Source of the DNA: Sediminibacillus massiliensis
Lineage (GTDB): Bacteria > Bacillota > Bacilli > Bacillales > Amphibacillaceae
NCBI RefSeq assembly: GCF_900156915.1
Contig: NZ_LT732535.1
Location: 3,625,240-3,689,239, forward strand
Reading direction: 5' to 3'
DNA: 64,000 nucleotides
Part shown: positions 7,799 to 16,610 of the stretch, piece after piece
Layout of the letters: each line of letters starts with the position of its first letter
Position numbering within the stretch: the stretch's first letter is position 1
Position numbers and translations under genes: made by a program
The notes under the pieces: model-generated
Database searches by the model: none
The model's input: only the letters and a program-made list of their open reading frames with translations
Told to the model about the DNA's origin: nothing

Positions 7799-10700
7799 AT
7801 GATGTTTTGGACAATTGAGAAGTTGGAAAGGCGAATACAAGAATTGGAAGCTTATCGCTATGTTGATAAAAGGCCGGTTGAGTCTTTTTTATCCTTGTCA
7901 GACGAAGCAGGTGCAGTTGGCGAACGTCCACCAGCAGGGAGAGGCTGGCAAGAGATGCATCTTAGAGATCGATGGGAAGGTCGTGACAATTATTTATGGT
8001 TGAAGACAACCGTTTCCATTCCGATTGAATGGAAACAAGAAAAGATCGTCGGTGTGTTTGATTTCGGAAAAACCGGTGGAGGAAATAATTCGGGATTTGA
8101 GTCGCTTCTTTATATAAATGACACTCCTTACCAAGGGGTGGATAGCAACCACCAAGAAGTATTTTTTGATAATAATCTTGCTGGCAGCGAAGTGGAACTC
8201 TGTTTTCGGCTTTGGTCTGGTTTGGAGGGTGGCGGAACACCGACTCTTCAAGAACATCAGTTGAAAACAGCTTTTATAGGCTGCCTTGACGAACGGATAG
8301 ATGACTTGTTTTACACAGCGACAGCGGCAGTGGAAACGGTGAAATACCTTGACGAGAACCAACCGGAGCGCAGAACCCTGTTAAAAGTATTAGATAAATC
8401 TTTTCTTTGTCTGGATTGGTCAAGGCCCGGAAGTGATACTTTTTACGAATCCGCATATGAGGCACAGGCCTTGCTTAAGGAGGAAATGGAAAAAATCCCT
8501 CGAAATTTTCCTGTCACCGTCAATGCTATTGGCCATACTCATATTGATGTCGCATGGTTATGGAGGTTGAAACATACGCGGGAAAAAGCAGCCAGGTCCT
8601 TTTCTACTGTGCTCAGGCTTATGGAGCAATATCCGGAGTATGTTTTTTTACAAACGCAACCGCAATTATATGATTATATCAAAAATGATTACCCGGAAAT
8701 CTATAAACAGATTGAAGAAAGAGTCAAGGAAGGCCGCTGGGAGACCGAGGGTGGGATGTGGCTGGAGGCTGATTGCAACCTGACTTCTGGGGAATCCCTC
8801 GTTCGCCAGCTCTTGTTTGGCACTCGGTTTTTCCGAGAACATTTTGGCAAGGAATGTGAATATTTGTGGCTTCCGGATGTTTTCGGCTATAGCTGGGCAC
8901 TACCACAGATTCTGGTCAAGTCGGGTATTAAAACATTTATGACGACGAAGATTAGCTGGAGCCAGTATAACAAAATGCCGCATGATACATTTAAATGGCG
9001 TGGAATTGATGGGACGGAAATCCTCACCCATTTTATTACAACCCCGGAGGATGACAGGTGGTTCTACTCTTACAATGGCAAGATCACCCCAAGGACGGTC
9101 AAAGGAATCTGGGAGGCATACCGTGATAAGGATGTGAACCAGGAATTAATTCTGTCCTATGGTTATGGAGACGGTGGTGGCGGGGTGAACCGGGAAATGC
9201 TGGAAATGAGGAGGCGGTTAGACAAAATGCCTGGTCTTCCAGATGTTAAAACCGGACGGGCGGATGAATATTTCCGCCGCCTTCATGAAACAATCAATCA
9301 AACAGACCAATACGTCCATACTTGGGATGGAGAACTCTACTTGGAGTATCACCGTGGTACTTATACAAGCCAGGCGTACAATAAAAAAATGAACAGGAAA
9401 ATGGAATTGCTTTTAAGAGAAACAGAATGGGTTAATGCACTGAATTGCCTTGTTCATAAGGATTGGTCGATTTACCCGGAGCAAACATTGAGAGAAAGTT
9501 GGAAAACTGTCTTAAGAAATCAATTCCATGACATCATCCCAGGTTCTTCTATCCGGGAAGTGTACGAAGATAGTAAATTGGAATATGAAGAGGCGGAAAA
9601 ATCTGCACAAGTCGACTGGCGCAATGCTGTCCAAGCTCTAACACAAAAGCAAAACAATACAGTAACCATATTCAATTCTGCTTCTGTTAAAAGAAACGAT
9701 GTCGTTACTATTCCTTATGGTGACCCGAATTGTATTTGGAAAGATGAAAATGGCAATAATCTTAAGTCGCAGCAAACAGCTGATGGCAAATGGCTCATAA
9801 AAGTAGAAAACGCCCCTTCTTTAGGTGGTACATCCATACATTGGGAAGAGGGAGAGGAACAACGCAATACGGCTTTTACAAGGAAAGAAAAAGGTATTGA
9901 TACCCCGTATTATCATATTGACTGGGATGAGAATGGCCAGTTAACAAACATTTTTGACAAAAAACAGAAGCGGCAGGTATTAGCTTCAGGTGAGAAGGGA
10001 AATGTATTTCAAATTTTTGAGGACAAGCCGATGCGGTTCGATGCCTGGGATATCGATCTTTATTACCAGCAGAAAATGAAAGAAATCCGCCAGTTGGTCC
10101 GCAGTGAAGTGGTAGAAGAAGGGCCTGTCCGTGCAGTAGTTCAATTTGAATGGAAACACGCTGAGTCGGTCATCAAGCAGCGGATGATTGTATATACAGA
10201 AAATCCACGGATCGATTTTGACACGTATATCGATTGGCATGAAAGAGAGCAGTTATTAAAAGTAGCCTTTCCAGTTGAGGTGAGGTCGACGGAGGCTACT
10301 TACGATATTCAATATGGAAATGTGAAACGTCCGACACATTGGAACACAAGCTGGGATTATGCGAGGTTCGAATCGGTAGGTCATCAATGGGTCGATTTAT
10401 CTGAAACAGGGTATGGAGTAAGTTTGTTAAATGATTGCAAGTATGGCCATGACATTAAAGATAATATTATGAGGCTGACATTGTTAAAATGCTCGACAAA
10501 TCCTGATGTCGAGCAGGATCAAGGCGAACATTCCTTCACATATTCTCTGCTGCCGCATAAAGGAGACTGGCGGGAGGCTGGAACGGTGCAGGAAGCCTGG
10601 TCACTAAATAACCCGCTGTCATACCAAAAAGGCAATTTAGAAAGTCTTTCTTTATTTGAAGTGCAAGCAGACCATGTCATGATTGACGCTGTCAAGAAAG

Positions 10701-10909
10701 CTGAAGATTCTAATCAGGTCGTTATCCGTGTCCATGAATTCTCTGGTGCAAGAGGTAAAGTTGAAATTACAAGTGACTTCGAAATCGTTTCCTGGCAGGA
10801 ATGCGATTTGATGGAACGCCGTCCTGCTGATGAAAGGAAGGGAGACGCATTTCACTTTGATATTAAACCGTATGAGATAAAAACGTTTCTTGTCACACTA
10901 AATAATTGA
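7799..10909 (+). CDS. GH38 alpha-mannosidase
   Basis: Large cytoplasmic retaining alpha-mannosidase of about 1036 residues. The family signatures are present: GHTHIDVAWLWRLKHTREKAARSF near residue 245 (zinc-binding His and Asp), GGMWLEADCNL with the probable nucleophile Asp near residue 325, and WLPDVFGYSWALPQIL near residue 360; the C-terminal beta domains follow. AAAGGGGAG ends 5 bases before the ATG at 7799 and 8 before a second ATG at 7802; the upstream GTG at 7793 overlaps that site and is rejected. It may trim mannosides from hemicellulose or glycoprotein; the substrate is not readable. It forms a single-gene transcript closed by a terminator at 10949. Confidence 0.93.
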   Translation: MMFWTIEKLERRIQELEAYRYVDKRPVESFLSLSDEAGAVGERPPAGRGWQEMHLRDRWEGRDNYLWLKTTVSIPIEWKQEKIVGVFDFGKTGGGNNSGFESLLYINDTPYQGVDSNHQEVFFDNNLAGSEVELCFRLWSGLEGGGTPTLQEHQLKTAFIGCLDERIDDLFYTATAAVETVKYLDENQPERRTLLKVLDKSFLCLDWSRPGSDTFYESAYEAQALLKEEMEKIPRNFPVTVNAIGHTHIDVAWLWRLKHTREKAARSFSTVLRLMEQYPEYVFLQTQPQLYDYIKNDYPEIYKQIEERVKEGRWETEGGMWLEADCNLTSGESLVRQLLFGTRFFREHFGKECEYLWLPDVFGYSWALPQILVKSGIKTFMTTKISWSQYNKMPHDTFKWRGIDGTEILTHFITTPEDDRWFYSYNGKITPRTVKGIWEAYRDKDVNQELILSYGYGDGGGGVNREMLEMRRRLDKMPGLPDVKTGRADEYFRRLHETINQTDQYVHTWDGELYLEYHRGTYTSQAYNKKMNRKMELLLRETEWVNALNCLVHKDWSIYPEQTLRESWKTVLRNQFHDIIPGSSIREVYEDSKLEYEEAEKSAQVDWRNAVQALTQKQNNTVTIFNSASVKRNDVVTIPYGDPNCIWKDENGNNLKSQQTADGKWLIKVENAPSLGGTSIHWEEGEEQRNTAFTRKEKGIDTPYYHIDWDENGQLTNIFDKKQKRQVLASGEKGNVFQIFEDKPMRFDAWDIDLYYQQKMKEIRQLVRSEVVEEGPVRAVVQFEWKHAESVIKQRMIVYTENPRIDFDTYIDWHEREQLLKVAFPVEVRSTEATYDIQYGNVKRPTHWNTSWDYARFESVGHQWVDLSETGYGVSLLNDCKYGHDIKDNIMRLTLLKCSTNPDVEQDQGEHSFTYSLLPHKGDWREAGTVQEAWSLNNPLSYQKGNLESLSLFEVQADHVMIDAVKKAEDSNQVVIRVHEFSGARGKVEITSDFEIVSWQECDLMERRPADERKGDAFHFDIKPYEIKTFLVTLNN

Positions 10910-10948
10910 TGCAGCTTATATTATTTTGACGAGGACCATCTATTTGAT

Positions 10949-10983
10949 GGCAGACGAGAGTGAATGACTCCCGTCTGCCTTTT
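10949..10983 (+). terminator. Intrinsic terminator after GH38 gene
   Basis: GGCAGACG-AGAGT, short loop, ACT-CCCGTCTGCC followed by a short T-run. It also lies just after the stop of the convergent sigma-factor gene and may serve both. Confidence 0.82.
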
Positions 10984-10999
10984 AACTGTTGCAATGCGC

Positions 11000-11506
11000 T
11001 CAATATATTCTTAAAATTTCCCGAATTCGTGGCTTTGCATGCCTTGCCCAGCTCTTAACCGTATTGACCGTCACGTCTTCCTTTTCGGCGATCACCTTTA
11101 TCGGCATGTCCTCCAGCACAAACAAGGAGAACCATTTCATTTGGTTGTCTGTAAGAGCTTGTTTGATAGATTCCAAAAGATAAGGATCAAAGTCGATGTC
11201 CAAAGTTGATGTCAATGGTGTAGTATCCATTGAACAACTATTCAAATAAGCAGCTTCGTTTTCCATGTTCCGGTTATTTTTTCTAATCAGACTAAGTAAA
11301 GCTTTTTCTATCCGGAAGTAAGCATAACTCGAAAATTTACCTCGTTTTTTTTCATAAGCCTCAACAGCTTTCCACAAAGCTACCGTTCCTTCTTGATAAA
11401 ACTCTTTTTCCGGGTCACGGATTCCGAGTTTGTAAATCAAATAATGAATCATATTTTCATATTCTCCCAGTATTTCTCCAAAACTTTTCATTGATATATC
11501 CGACAC
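11000..11506 (-). CDS. Sigma-70 family RNA polymerase sigma factor (small, ECF-like)
   Basis: 168-residue sigma factor. Region 2 is recognisable around EFYQEGTVALWKAVEAYEKKRGKFSSYAYFRIEKAL (about 35-69) and region 4 as a helix-turn-helix IKVIAEKEDVTVNTVKSWARHAKPRIRE (about 134-161). Regions 1 and 3 are absent, as in small alternative sigma factors. The start is GTG at 11506 with GGAG 7 bases upstream. No anti-sigma gene adjoins it, so its control is unclear. It sits alone between two convergent or co-directional terminators and is not obviously related to sugar use. It may instead be a remnant-type orphan sigma factor of the kind common in Bacillaceae. Confidence 0.85.
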   Translation of the reverse strand: MSDISMKSFGEILGEYENMIHYLIYKLGIRDPEKEFYQEGTVALWKAVEAYEKKRGKFSSYAYFRIEKALLSLIRKNNRNMENEAAYLNSCSMDTTPLTSTLDIDFDPYLLESIKQALTDNQMKWFSLFVLEDMPIKVIAEKEDVTVNTVKSWARHAKPRIREILRIY

Positions 11507-11853
11507 AATTTACTCCATTCGGTAAAGACGCCTTTACTGTTTATTCCGCGGTAGAGTCATCATAGGTCAAATAGATTTGAACTTCCTGTAGAGAAAAATG
11601 ACGTTTTACAAAAAAAAGAAGTATTTTTCGTGGGAAAAGTAAAAGTGAAGTAGGAGAAGCGGAATTATCGAAAAGGATAGATTAAGTTATTATCGAGATG
11701 AAAAATTCTATAAAACGGAATTCTTGAGAATTTATCGGTGTACTTAAAAAGGGTGACAAGCAACAGGTTACCAAAGAATGTGTAATATAGAACCTTTGGA
11801 TGGAAATTAGTCTTTTCTCTTCTGTCTAAATAAAGAATTAAACTATTATACTC
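11507..11853. other. Intergenic stretch without a visible gene
   Basis: About 350 AT-rich bases upstream of the sigma-factor gene. I see no ORF with a ribosome site and no clear RNA gene. A TTGACC on the minus strand near 11570 could be part of the sigma-factor promoter but lacks a convincing -10. Confidence 0.4.
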
Positions 11854-11891
11854 AAAAACAAACCCAGGACTGTTGCCCGGGGTTTGTTTTT
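11854..11891 (-). terminator. Intrinsic terminator after nagZ
   Basis: AAACAAACCC / GGGTTTGTTT inverted repeat flanked by A and T runs, 6 bases beyond the leftward GH3 stop codon. Symmetric enough to act in both directions. Confidence 0.85.
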
Positions 11892-11896
11892 ACATA

Positions 11897-13663
11897 TCAG
11901 TATTTTAATCCTGTTCCAATGTTATAAGCATCATTAATGGATACTGGCAGTGAACCTCCAGGTTGTTCACCAAAGATAACATCTACAGCTGCATTCCAAG
12001 ATGTAGGGACAGGAGAACCCCAGCGTTCTACCGCATAGGATGCCAGGTAGGCGCTGACTTCTGGATATCCTTGAATATCATAAGGAAGTCCCAGAGAAAA
12101 AGCCACGGTTGGCTTTCCGGTTTCGGTCAGCTCACTTACAAGCCTGCTTTGGCCTGCGGGAAGTTCACTTGCCGAGAATGTAGCAGCAATGATTCGGTCG
12201 ACGTTATTTGCTGCTTGCAGGACGTTGGCTATTTCCTGTTCAGACGGGTTTGTGGAAGTAATGATAGACTCTACTTTTCCAGTGGCTTGTTGATCCACCG
12301 CTTCAGCAATGTGCTCCATATAATAAGTCTCTCCGTAAATTTGCGGGCCAACGACAAGGGTAGTAGCTTGGTCGGCTTTGTCAAAAGGCAATACACCGTC
12401 ATTTTTAACCAGTGTAATGGATTGCTGGGCGATGTCATTGGCAAACTGTTTATGTTCCGGATCATTGGTTGTTTCAACGGCATGGTTGATATCTACAAAT
12501 CTATCCTTAAACAAGTTGTACTCTATTTTTTTTGTTAAAATTCTTTCAAGTGAGTCATCAATACGTTTTTTGGATATTTCTCCTGTTTGATAGGCATCAA
12601 GCAATGCCTCGAATGTTTCAATTTGTTCTTCATAAGTACCTGTAGCCATGACAATATCAGCACCAGCCTTGATTGTCATTACGGCTGCTTGACCGCTTCC
12701 CCATTCTTCGTCAATCGCATCCATAGACATCGCATCGGTCACGATGAGTCCATCAAAACCTAACTCTTCCCTTAATAATCCAGTCAGTACTTTTTCTGAT
12801 AGTGTTGCTGGCAGTTCCGGATCAATTGCTTCGATAATTACATGTGCTGTCATGATGGAGTCAACACCTGCTTCAATTGCTGCTTCAAAAGGGGGAAGGT
12901 GAATATTCTCCAAAGTTTCCCGGTCATAAGTGACTGAAGCTAAGCCGTAATGAGAATCCACGCTTGTATCTCCGTGACCCGGAAAGTGTTTGGCTGTCGC
13001 AATAACTCCATTCTCTTGATATCCGTCTACTTGTGCGACTGTCATGTCGGAAACTAAGTCGACATCTGCACCGAATGAACGGACTCCGATTACTGGGTTT
13101 AATGGATTGGTGTTAACATCTGCAACCGGGGAGTAATTCCAATTAAATCCCATAGCACGTGCTTCTTCTGCGGTAATCGCTGCAACTTTTTTAGCAGCCT
13201 CAAGGTCACCGGTGGCGGCAATTCCCATTTGTCTAGGAAAAGTGGTCGCATCTGTAACATGCTGTACTGCACCGTATTCCAAATCGGCAGAAGTAAATAA
13301 TGGGATTCTTAATCTCGTTTCGTTCGCCCATTCTTGCAGCTGATTATTATATTGTGCAGTCTTTTCAGAATCTCTGTCACCATAAATAATTACCGATCCT
13401 GCTTTATATTCTTGAAGTAGTTTCTTGGTCTGTTCATTAGGAAGTTGTTGATTGTTGTCGTGTGTGGAAGGCATAACAAGTTGTCCGATTTTTTCCTTTG
13501 GACTCATTTTGGCAATAATTCGTTGGACCATGCCATGATTTGGTTTCATGTTGGGAGGGTAGTTCATTTGAAAATCATCTGTCTTTGCCAGTGAAGAAGT
13601 TGGACCTGCTAGTGCGAGCATCAACATCGTCATACAGCTTAGCAAACGTATAATTCTTTTCAT
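11897..13663 (-). CDS. nagZ: Secreted GH3 beta-N-acetylhexosaminidase (NagZ/YbbD type)
   Basis: Exported glycosidase that removes N-acetylglucosamine from muropeptides. A signal peptide is visible (MKRIIRLLSC then a hydrophobic core, cleavage near SLA-K at residue 27). The NagZ signature KHFPGHGDTSVDSHYG spans 225-240 with the Asp236-Ser-His238 catalytic dyad, and the nucleophile Asp310 lies in GLIVTDAMSMDAI. At 588 residues it has the C-terminal domain of the Bacillus enzymes and not the short Gram-negative form. Start chosen at the ATG with AAAGGAG upstream. The usual murP/murQ/amiE neighbours are missing; it is a single-gene unit with its own promoter and an inverted-repeat operator candidate. 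Confidence 0.92.
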   Translation of the reverse strand: MKRIIRLLSCMTMLMLALAGPTSSLAKTDDFQMNYPPNMKPNHGMVQRIIAKMSPKEKIGQLVMPSTHDNNQQLPNEQTKKLLQEYKAGSVIIYGDRDSEKTAQYNNQLQEWANETRLRIPLFTSADLEYGAVQHVTDATTFPRQMGIAATGDLEAAKKVAAITAEEARAMGFNWNYSPVADVNTNPLNPVIGVRSFGADVDLVSDMTVAQVDGYQENGVIATAKHFPGHGDTSVDSHYGLASVTYDRETLENIHLPPFEAAIEAGVDSIMTAHVIIEAIDPELPATLSEKVLTGLLREELGFDGLIVTDAMSMDAIDEEWGSGQAAVMTIKAGADIVMATGTYEEQIETFEALLDAYQTGEISKKRIDDSLERILTKKIEYNLFKDRFVDINHAVETTNDPEHKQFANDIAQQSITLVKNDGVLPFDKADQATTLVVGPQIYGETYYMEHIAEAVDQQATGKVESIITSTNPSEQEIANVLQAANNVDRIIAATFSASELPAGQSRLVSELTETGKPTVAFSLGLPYDIQGYPEVSAYLASYAVERWGSPVPTSWNAAVDVIFGEQPGGSLPVSINDAYNIGTGLKY

Positions 13664-13686
13664 TACACCACTCCTTTAATTTTGTT

Positions 13687-13703
13687 CAGGAAAAGATTTC
13701 CTG
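13687..13703 (-). promoter_or_regulatory. Inverted repeat at nagZ transcription start (operator candidate)
   Basis: CAGGAAA-AGA-TTTCCTG, a perfect 7-base inverted repeat with a 3-base centre, just downstream of the predicted -10 box and upstream of the nagZ ribosome site. The position suits a repressor operator; the regulator is unknown. Confidence 0.5.
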
Positions 13704-13711
13704 TCAGGATG

Positions 13712-13740
13712 AGTATCTCACCCGCTTGTATAGTGGTCAA
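13712..13740 (-). promoter_or_regulatory. Sigma-A promoter of nagZ
   Basis: On the minus strand TTGACC (13735-13740), a 17-base spacer and GATACT (13712-13717). Transcription would begin about 13705, within 45 bases of the nagZ start. Confidence 0.65.
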
Positions 13741-13946
13741 TACCAGAAGGGGAAAATGATTCTTCTAACACACCAAAAGCCAATACGGAAATGATGTTTA
13801 GGATGTTGGAACTATTAGTCAGCCGTGAATATAAAGTAAGTACATTACTTCCGACATGGTTGATAAGATACTTTCCCTCTACCTATTCAATTTTCAGTAA
13901 ATTCTGTGTATTATGGTGGATAATAACAATTTTCGAGGAGGTTTCT

Positions 13947-14063
13947 ATGTTACAGACATTATTTGCAAGATTGGAAGAAATTCATCCAGAGTTAGTTGAA
14001 TTCCGGCGGGACATGCATATGTTTCCGGAAATATCTTTAAAGCAAATTAAAATAAATAAATGA
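13947..14063 (+). pseudogene. Truncated M20 family amidohydrolase (N-terminal remnant)
   Basis: An excellent ribosome site (CGAGGAGG) and ATG lead into 38 codons reading MLQTLFARLEEIHPELVEF, then RRDMHMFPEIS, the characteristic N-terminus of M20 amidohydrolase/carboxypeptidases of the HipO/YhaA type. The frame stops after LKQIKINK, before any metal ligand or catalytic residue of a protein normally near 390 residues. A terminator-like hairpin follows 11 bases later, suggesting an internal deletion that removed almost the whole gene and left its two ends. Not expected to be functional as an enzyme. Confidence 0.78.
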
Positions 14064-14073
14064 AATCTATAAA

Positions 14074-14103
14074 CCCATCCACATACAAAGGATGGCTTTT
14101 TTT
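14074..14103 (+). terminator. Intrinsic terminator behind the M20 remnant
   Basis: CCATCC, 8-9 base loop, GGATGG then a run of T. Probably the original terminator of the deleted M20 gene. Confidence 0.75.
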
Positions 14104-14180
14104 ATGTAGCGGCAAGTTGTCTATTTGTCATGAATTAATGAAGGGTGAGTCATTATACACTATTGCAACGGATATTGATT

Positions 14181-14909
14181 CTAAATCTCCAAGTCTGCCA
14201 ACACAGGTAAATGGTCAGAAGCTGCAGGGTTGTAATCAAAGACTTCCGCCTCATTAATTTTTACACATTCACTAGCAAAGATATAATCAAACCGGAATCT
14301 TGGATTGGAAGAAGGATAGGTGTGACCTGGTTTCGTGCTTTTTGTTTTCCACGCATCCTGGAAATGCTGCGTCATCTTCTTCCACCGTCTTGAGTTAGCT
14401 CGCATGTTCCAATCACCCAAAATTACAGCGGGATTTACCGCTTTATTTAAAAGATATTCTCTTTGTTTCTTGTGAAGAAAAGGATACAAGCTTAAGTGGG
14501 TAACATAAATATTTACGAATTTTTGATTGATGTCTATGGAAGCCTCTAGAATAGATCTTCCTTCGACTAAATAAGGGATACAGTCCAATACGTAGTGATT
14601 GCTGTTGCAAATTGGATAGCGGGATAGTAATCCGTTGCCATATTGCCGAATACCATAATTATGCGTTGGCTTCCTTGTAATGGAAGGGCTGAAAACATAA
14701 TGAAAATTTAATTCTTTTGCAAGGAATGCCAGTTGGTCGATGTAATGGCTGCGTTTTGAAAAATGCTTGTCAACTTCAATCAGTCCAATAATGTCTGCAT
14801 TGCTTTCCGCGAGGACTTCTGCTACTCTGCCAAGACTTACTGTGCCGTCTGTTCCCTTTCCATGGTGGATATTGTATGTCATCACTTTGATGTTCGCTGA
14901 ATGATCCAT
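14181..14909 (-). CDS. Endonuclease/exonuclease/phosphatase (EEP) family hydrolase
   Basis: 242-residue metal-dependent phosphodiesterase or phosphatase. Motifs in order: VMTYNIHHG (metal ligand Asn), GLIEVD with the metal-binding Glu, YVTHLSL, ILGDWNM with Asp and Asn, FDYIFAS, and the closing SDHLPVLADL with the Asp-His pair. No signal peptide. Its ATG overlaps the stop of the upstream phosphodiesterase gene by one base (TAATG), so the two proteins are probably made together. The substrate class (nucleic acid, phosphoinositide-like or other phosphodiester) cannot be told from sequence. Confidence 0.88.
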   Translation of the reverse strand: MDHSANIKVMTYNIHHGKGTDGTVSLGRVAEVLAESNADIIGLIEVDKHFSKRSHYIDQLAFLAKELNFHYVFSPSITRKPTHNYGIRQYGNGLLSRYPICNSNHYVLDCIPYLVEGRSILEASIDINQKFVNIYVTHLSLYPFLHKKQREYLLNKAVNPAVILGDWNMRANSRRWKKMTQHFQDAWKTKSTKPGHTYPSSNPRFRFDYIFASECVKINEAEVFDYNPAASDHLPVLADLEI

Positions 14910-16480
14910 TACTTATCAGCATCCTTGCGTATTATCCTTAATATCCATTCTTTTAAATCAACCATTCGTTCTGTTTTGGGTTTAGTTGAGGTACCGGTTA
15001 CGATCATGGGAAAGTAAGAGTCTTCCCGATGCAGGGAACCATGGCTGGCTCCGCCTAAATGGGTTGGAGATCCTTCGCCGACAAATTCAAATCCAGGCTT
15101 GGCATCAACAACAACATACCTTCCTGTGTGAGAAAAGAAGGCACTATATAAGCGGGAGAGGCCGTCGGGATAGTCTCCGAAACTTATCATGCCAGCTTCT
15201 GTCGTCTTTAAATCCAGAATGCCCAGATTTCCATCCAAACTCCATGATTTTTTGTATATATCCTCGAATTCCCCATTTGGCTTGAAGGATAGGATACCCG
15301 GCTCATCCCCTGATACAACGTTTACCGAATCATTGCTTTTCCATGCCGCAAAATTAATCCGATCATCCTTTTTCAGCTCTTCAGCGATATGTTCCAGTTC
15401 TAACTGGTCGTCCAGCAAATAGATGAAACACATTCTTTCATTCAATCCAAGAACTATCTGATCATCCATTTTTATGGGACTATTGATTTTATGAATCCTG
15501 TAATCATTCATCAGCTTTCTTAAATCGATCAAAGACCGGTTCTTATCCGTTCCGATGTTGCTTTGTCCGCTGTCACCCATTACGATCCACACATTTTCTT
15601 TCAATGCGTCATCCCAAGAATCATAGGTATTGAGTATTTTCTGCAATTGTTTATCAGCAGCTTCTATCCCTTTTGTCTCGTGTGCCCCTTTCTTGTGCAC
15701 TTTTTTATCATTGTCAGAAAAATAGACAAGTGTGTATGCAGGGACACCATTTTTCTTGATTAGATAGGTTAGTTCATTGGTTGCGAATTTGTCGTTAAAA
15801 CCGAAAGCTTGCCATATGTGGATTTGGTTATTTGCAGGATTTTCTTTTGATAATAAGCCATAGGAAAAATAAGTTGGGGCTTTCACCTTGTCGCCTTTTT
15901 GTAGATAATTCAACATATTCAACACACGTGGTACCTGTAATGTGTGGGTATGCGGACCTCGGTATACCAAAGCATTGATCGATCCGCTCGGATCCTTTAG
16001 TTCCTCATGGATAGTTTTTACATTTTTACTCAAATGTTGGTGATTTAACTTGAACAAGCTGTTGGTCAAAACTTGCTTCGGCCCTAACTTTCTTATTTCT
16101 TTTTGGGCACTCCCGTAACTGATAAACTGTTTGTTTTTTTCATCATACCAAACGAGGGCGGGGATTTTGTGTTGATCGGGGTATGTACCTGTCAACAAAG
16201 TACTGTCAAGGGCCACAGACATGGTCGGGTACCCTGTGACCATTTTGGGATAATAGCTGCCGCTGTTCATTAGAAACTCAAATGCAGGCGCTTTTCCTTC
16301 TTTCATTAAGGACTGCAGAGCTTCATCCATCAAAGAATCAACTATAATCATGATCACCCGCTTTTGTGGATGGGAAGGGCTCTTTGGTCCGCTTGGTTTA
16401 CCGGTGGTTTGGATAAGATATAAATAAATCAGACTGATCAATAGGAGTATGGTCATAATCAATATTGTTACAATAAGCAA
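14909..16480 (-). CDS. Membrane-anchored alkaline-phosphatase superfamily phosphodiesterase (NPP type)
   Basis: Type I phosphodiesterase/nucleotide pyrophosphatase-like enzyme. One N-terminal transmembrane anchor (LIVTILIMTILLLISLIYLY) places the catalytic domain outside. VIMIIVDSLMDEAL supplies a metal Asp, GYPTMSVALDSTLLTG the probable nucleophilic Thr, and IVMGDSGQSNIG and LGGASHGSLHRED further metal sites. AAAGGAG lies 8 bases before a TTG at 16480, which puts the hydrophobic anchor right at the N-terminus; an ATG two bases after the site and a TTG at 16525 without a site are less likely starts. About 523 residues. It overlaps the downstream EEP gene, suggesting sequential cleavage of one phosphoester. 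Confidence 0.82.
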   Translation of the reverse strand: MLIVTILIMTILLLISLIYLYLIQTTGKPSGPKSPSHPQKRVIMIIVDSLMDEALQSLMKEGKAPAFEFLMNSGSYYPKMVTGYPTMSVALDSTLLTGTYPDQHKIPALVWYDEKNKQFISYGSAQKEIRKLGPKQVLTNSLFKLNHQHLSKNVKTIHEELKDPSGSINALVYRGPHTHTLQVPRVLNMLNYLQKGDKVKAPTYFSYGLLSKENPANNQIHIWQAFGFNDKFATNELTYLIKKNGVPAYTLVYFSDNDKKVHKKGAHETKGIEAADKQLQKILNTYDSWDDALKENVWIVMGDSGQSNIGTDKNRSLIDLRKLMNDYRIHKINSPIKMDDQIVLGLNERMCFIYLLDDQLELEHIAEELKKDDRINFAAWKSNDSVNVVSGDEPGILSFKPNGEFEDIYKKSWSLDGNLGILDLKTTEAGMISFGDYPDGLSRLYSAFFSHTGRYVVVDAKPGFEFVGEGSPTHLGGASHGSLHREDSYFPMIVTGTSTKPKTERMVDLKEWILRIIRKDADK

Positions 16481-16575
16481 ATTCATCACTCCTTTCCTTA
16501 TATTGTTTCTGTATATGTTGGCCAAATTATAAAGAAAATATGAATTGCATGGCTTACAGAATAGTTTTCAAAACA

Positions 16576-16607
16576 TAAAAAAAGCAGCAGGAAGCCCCGC
16601 TGCTTTT
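16576..16607 (-). terminator. Intrinsic terminator of the sulfurtransferase gene
   Basis: AAAAGCAGC / GCTGCTTTT stem with a 10-base loop, followed on the minus strand by seven T. Confidence 0.85.
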
Positions 16608-16610
16608 TCT

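Noticed and set aside
10910-10948. Gene between GH38 and its terminator
   Set aside because: Too short and without a start codon plus ribosome site.
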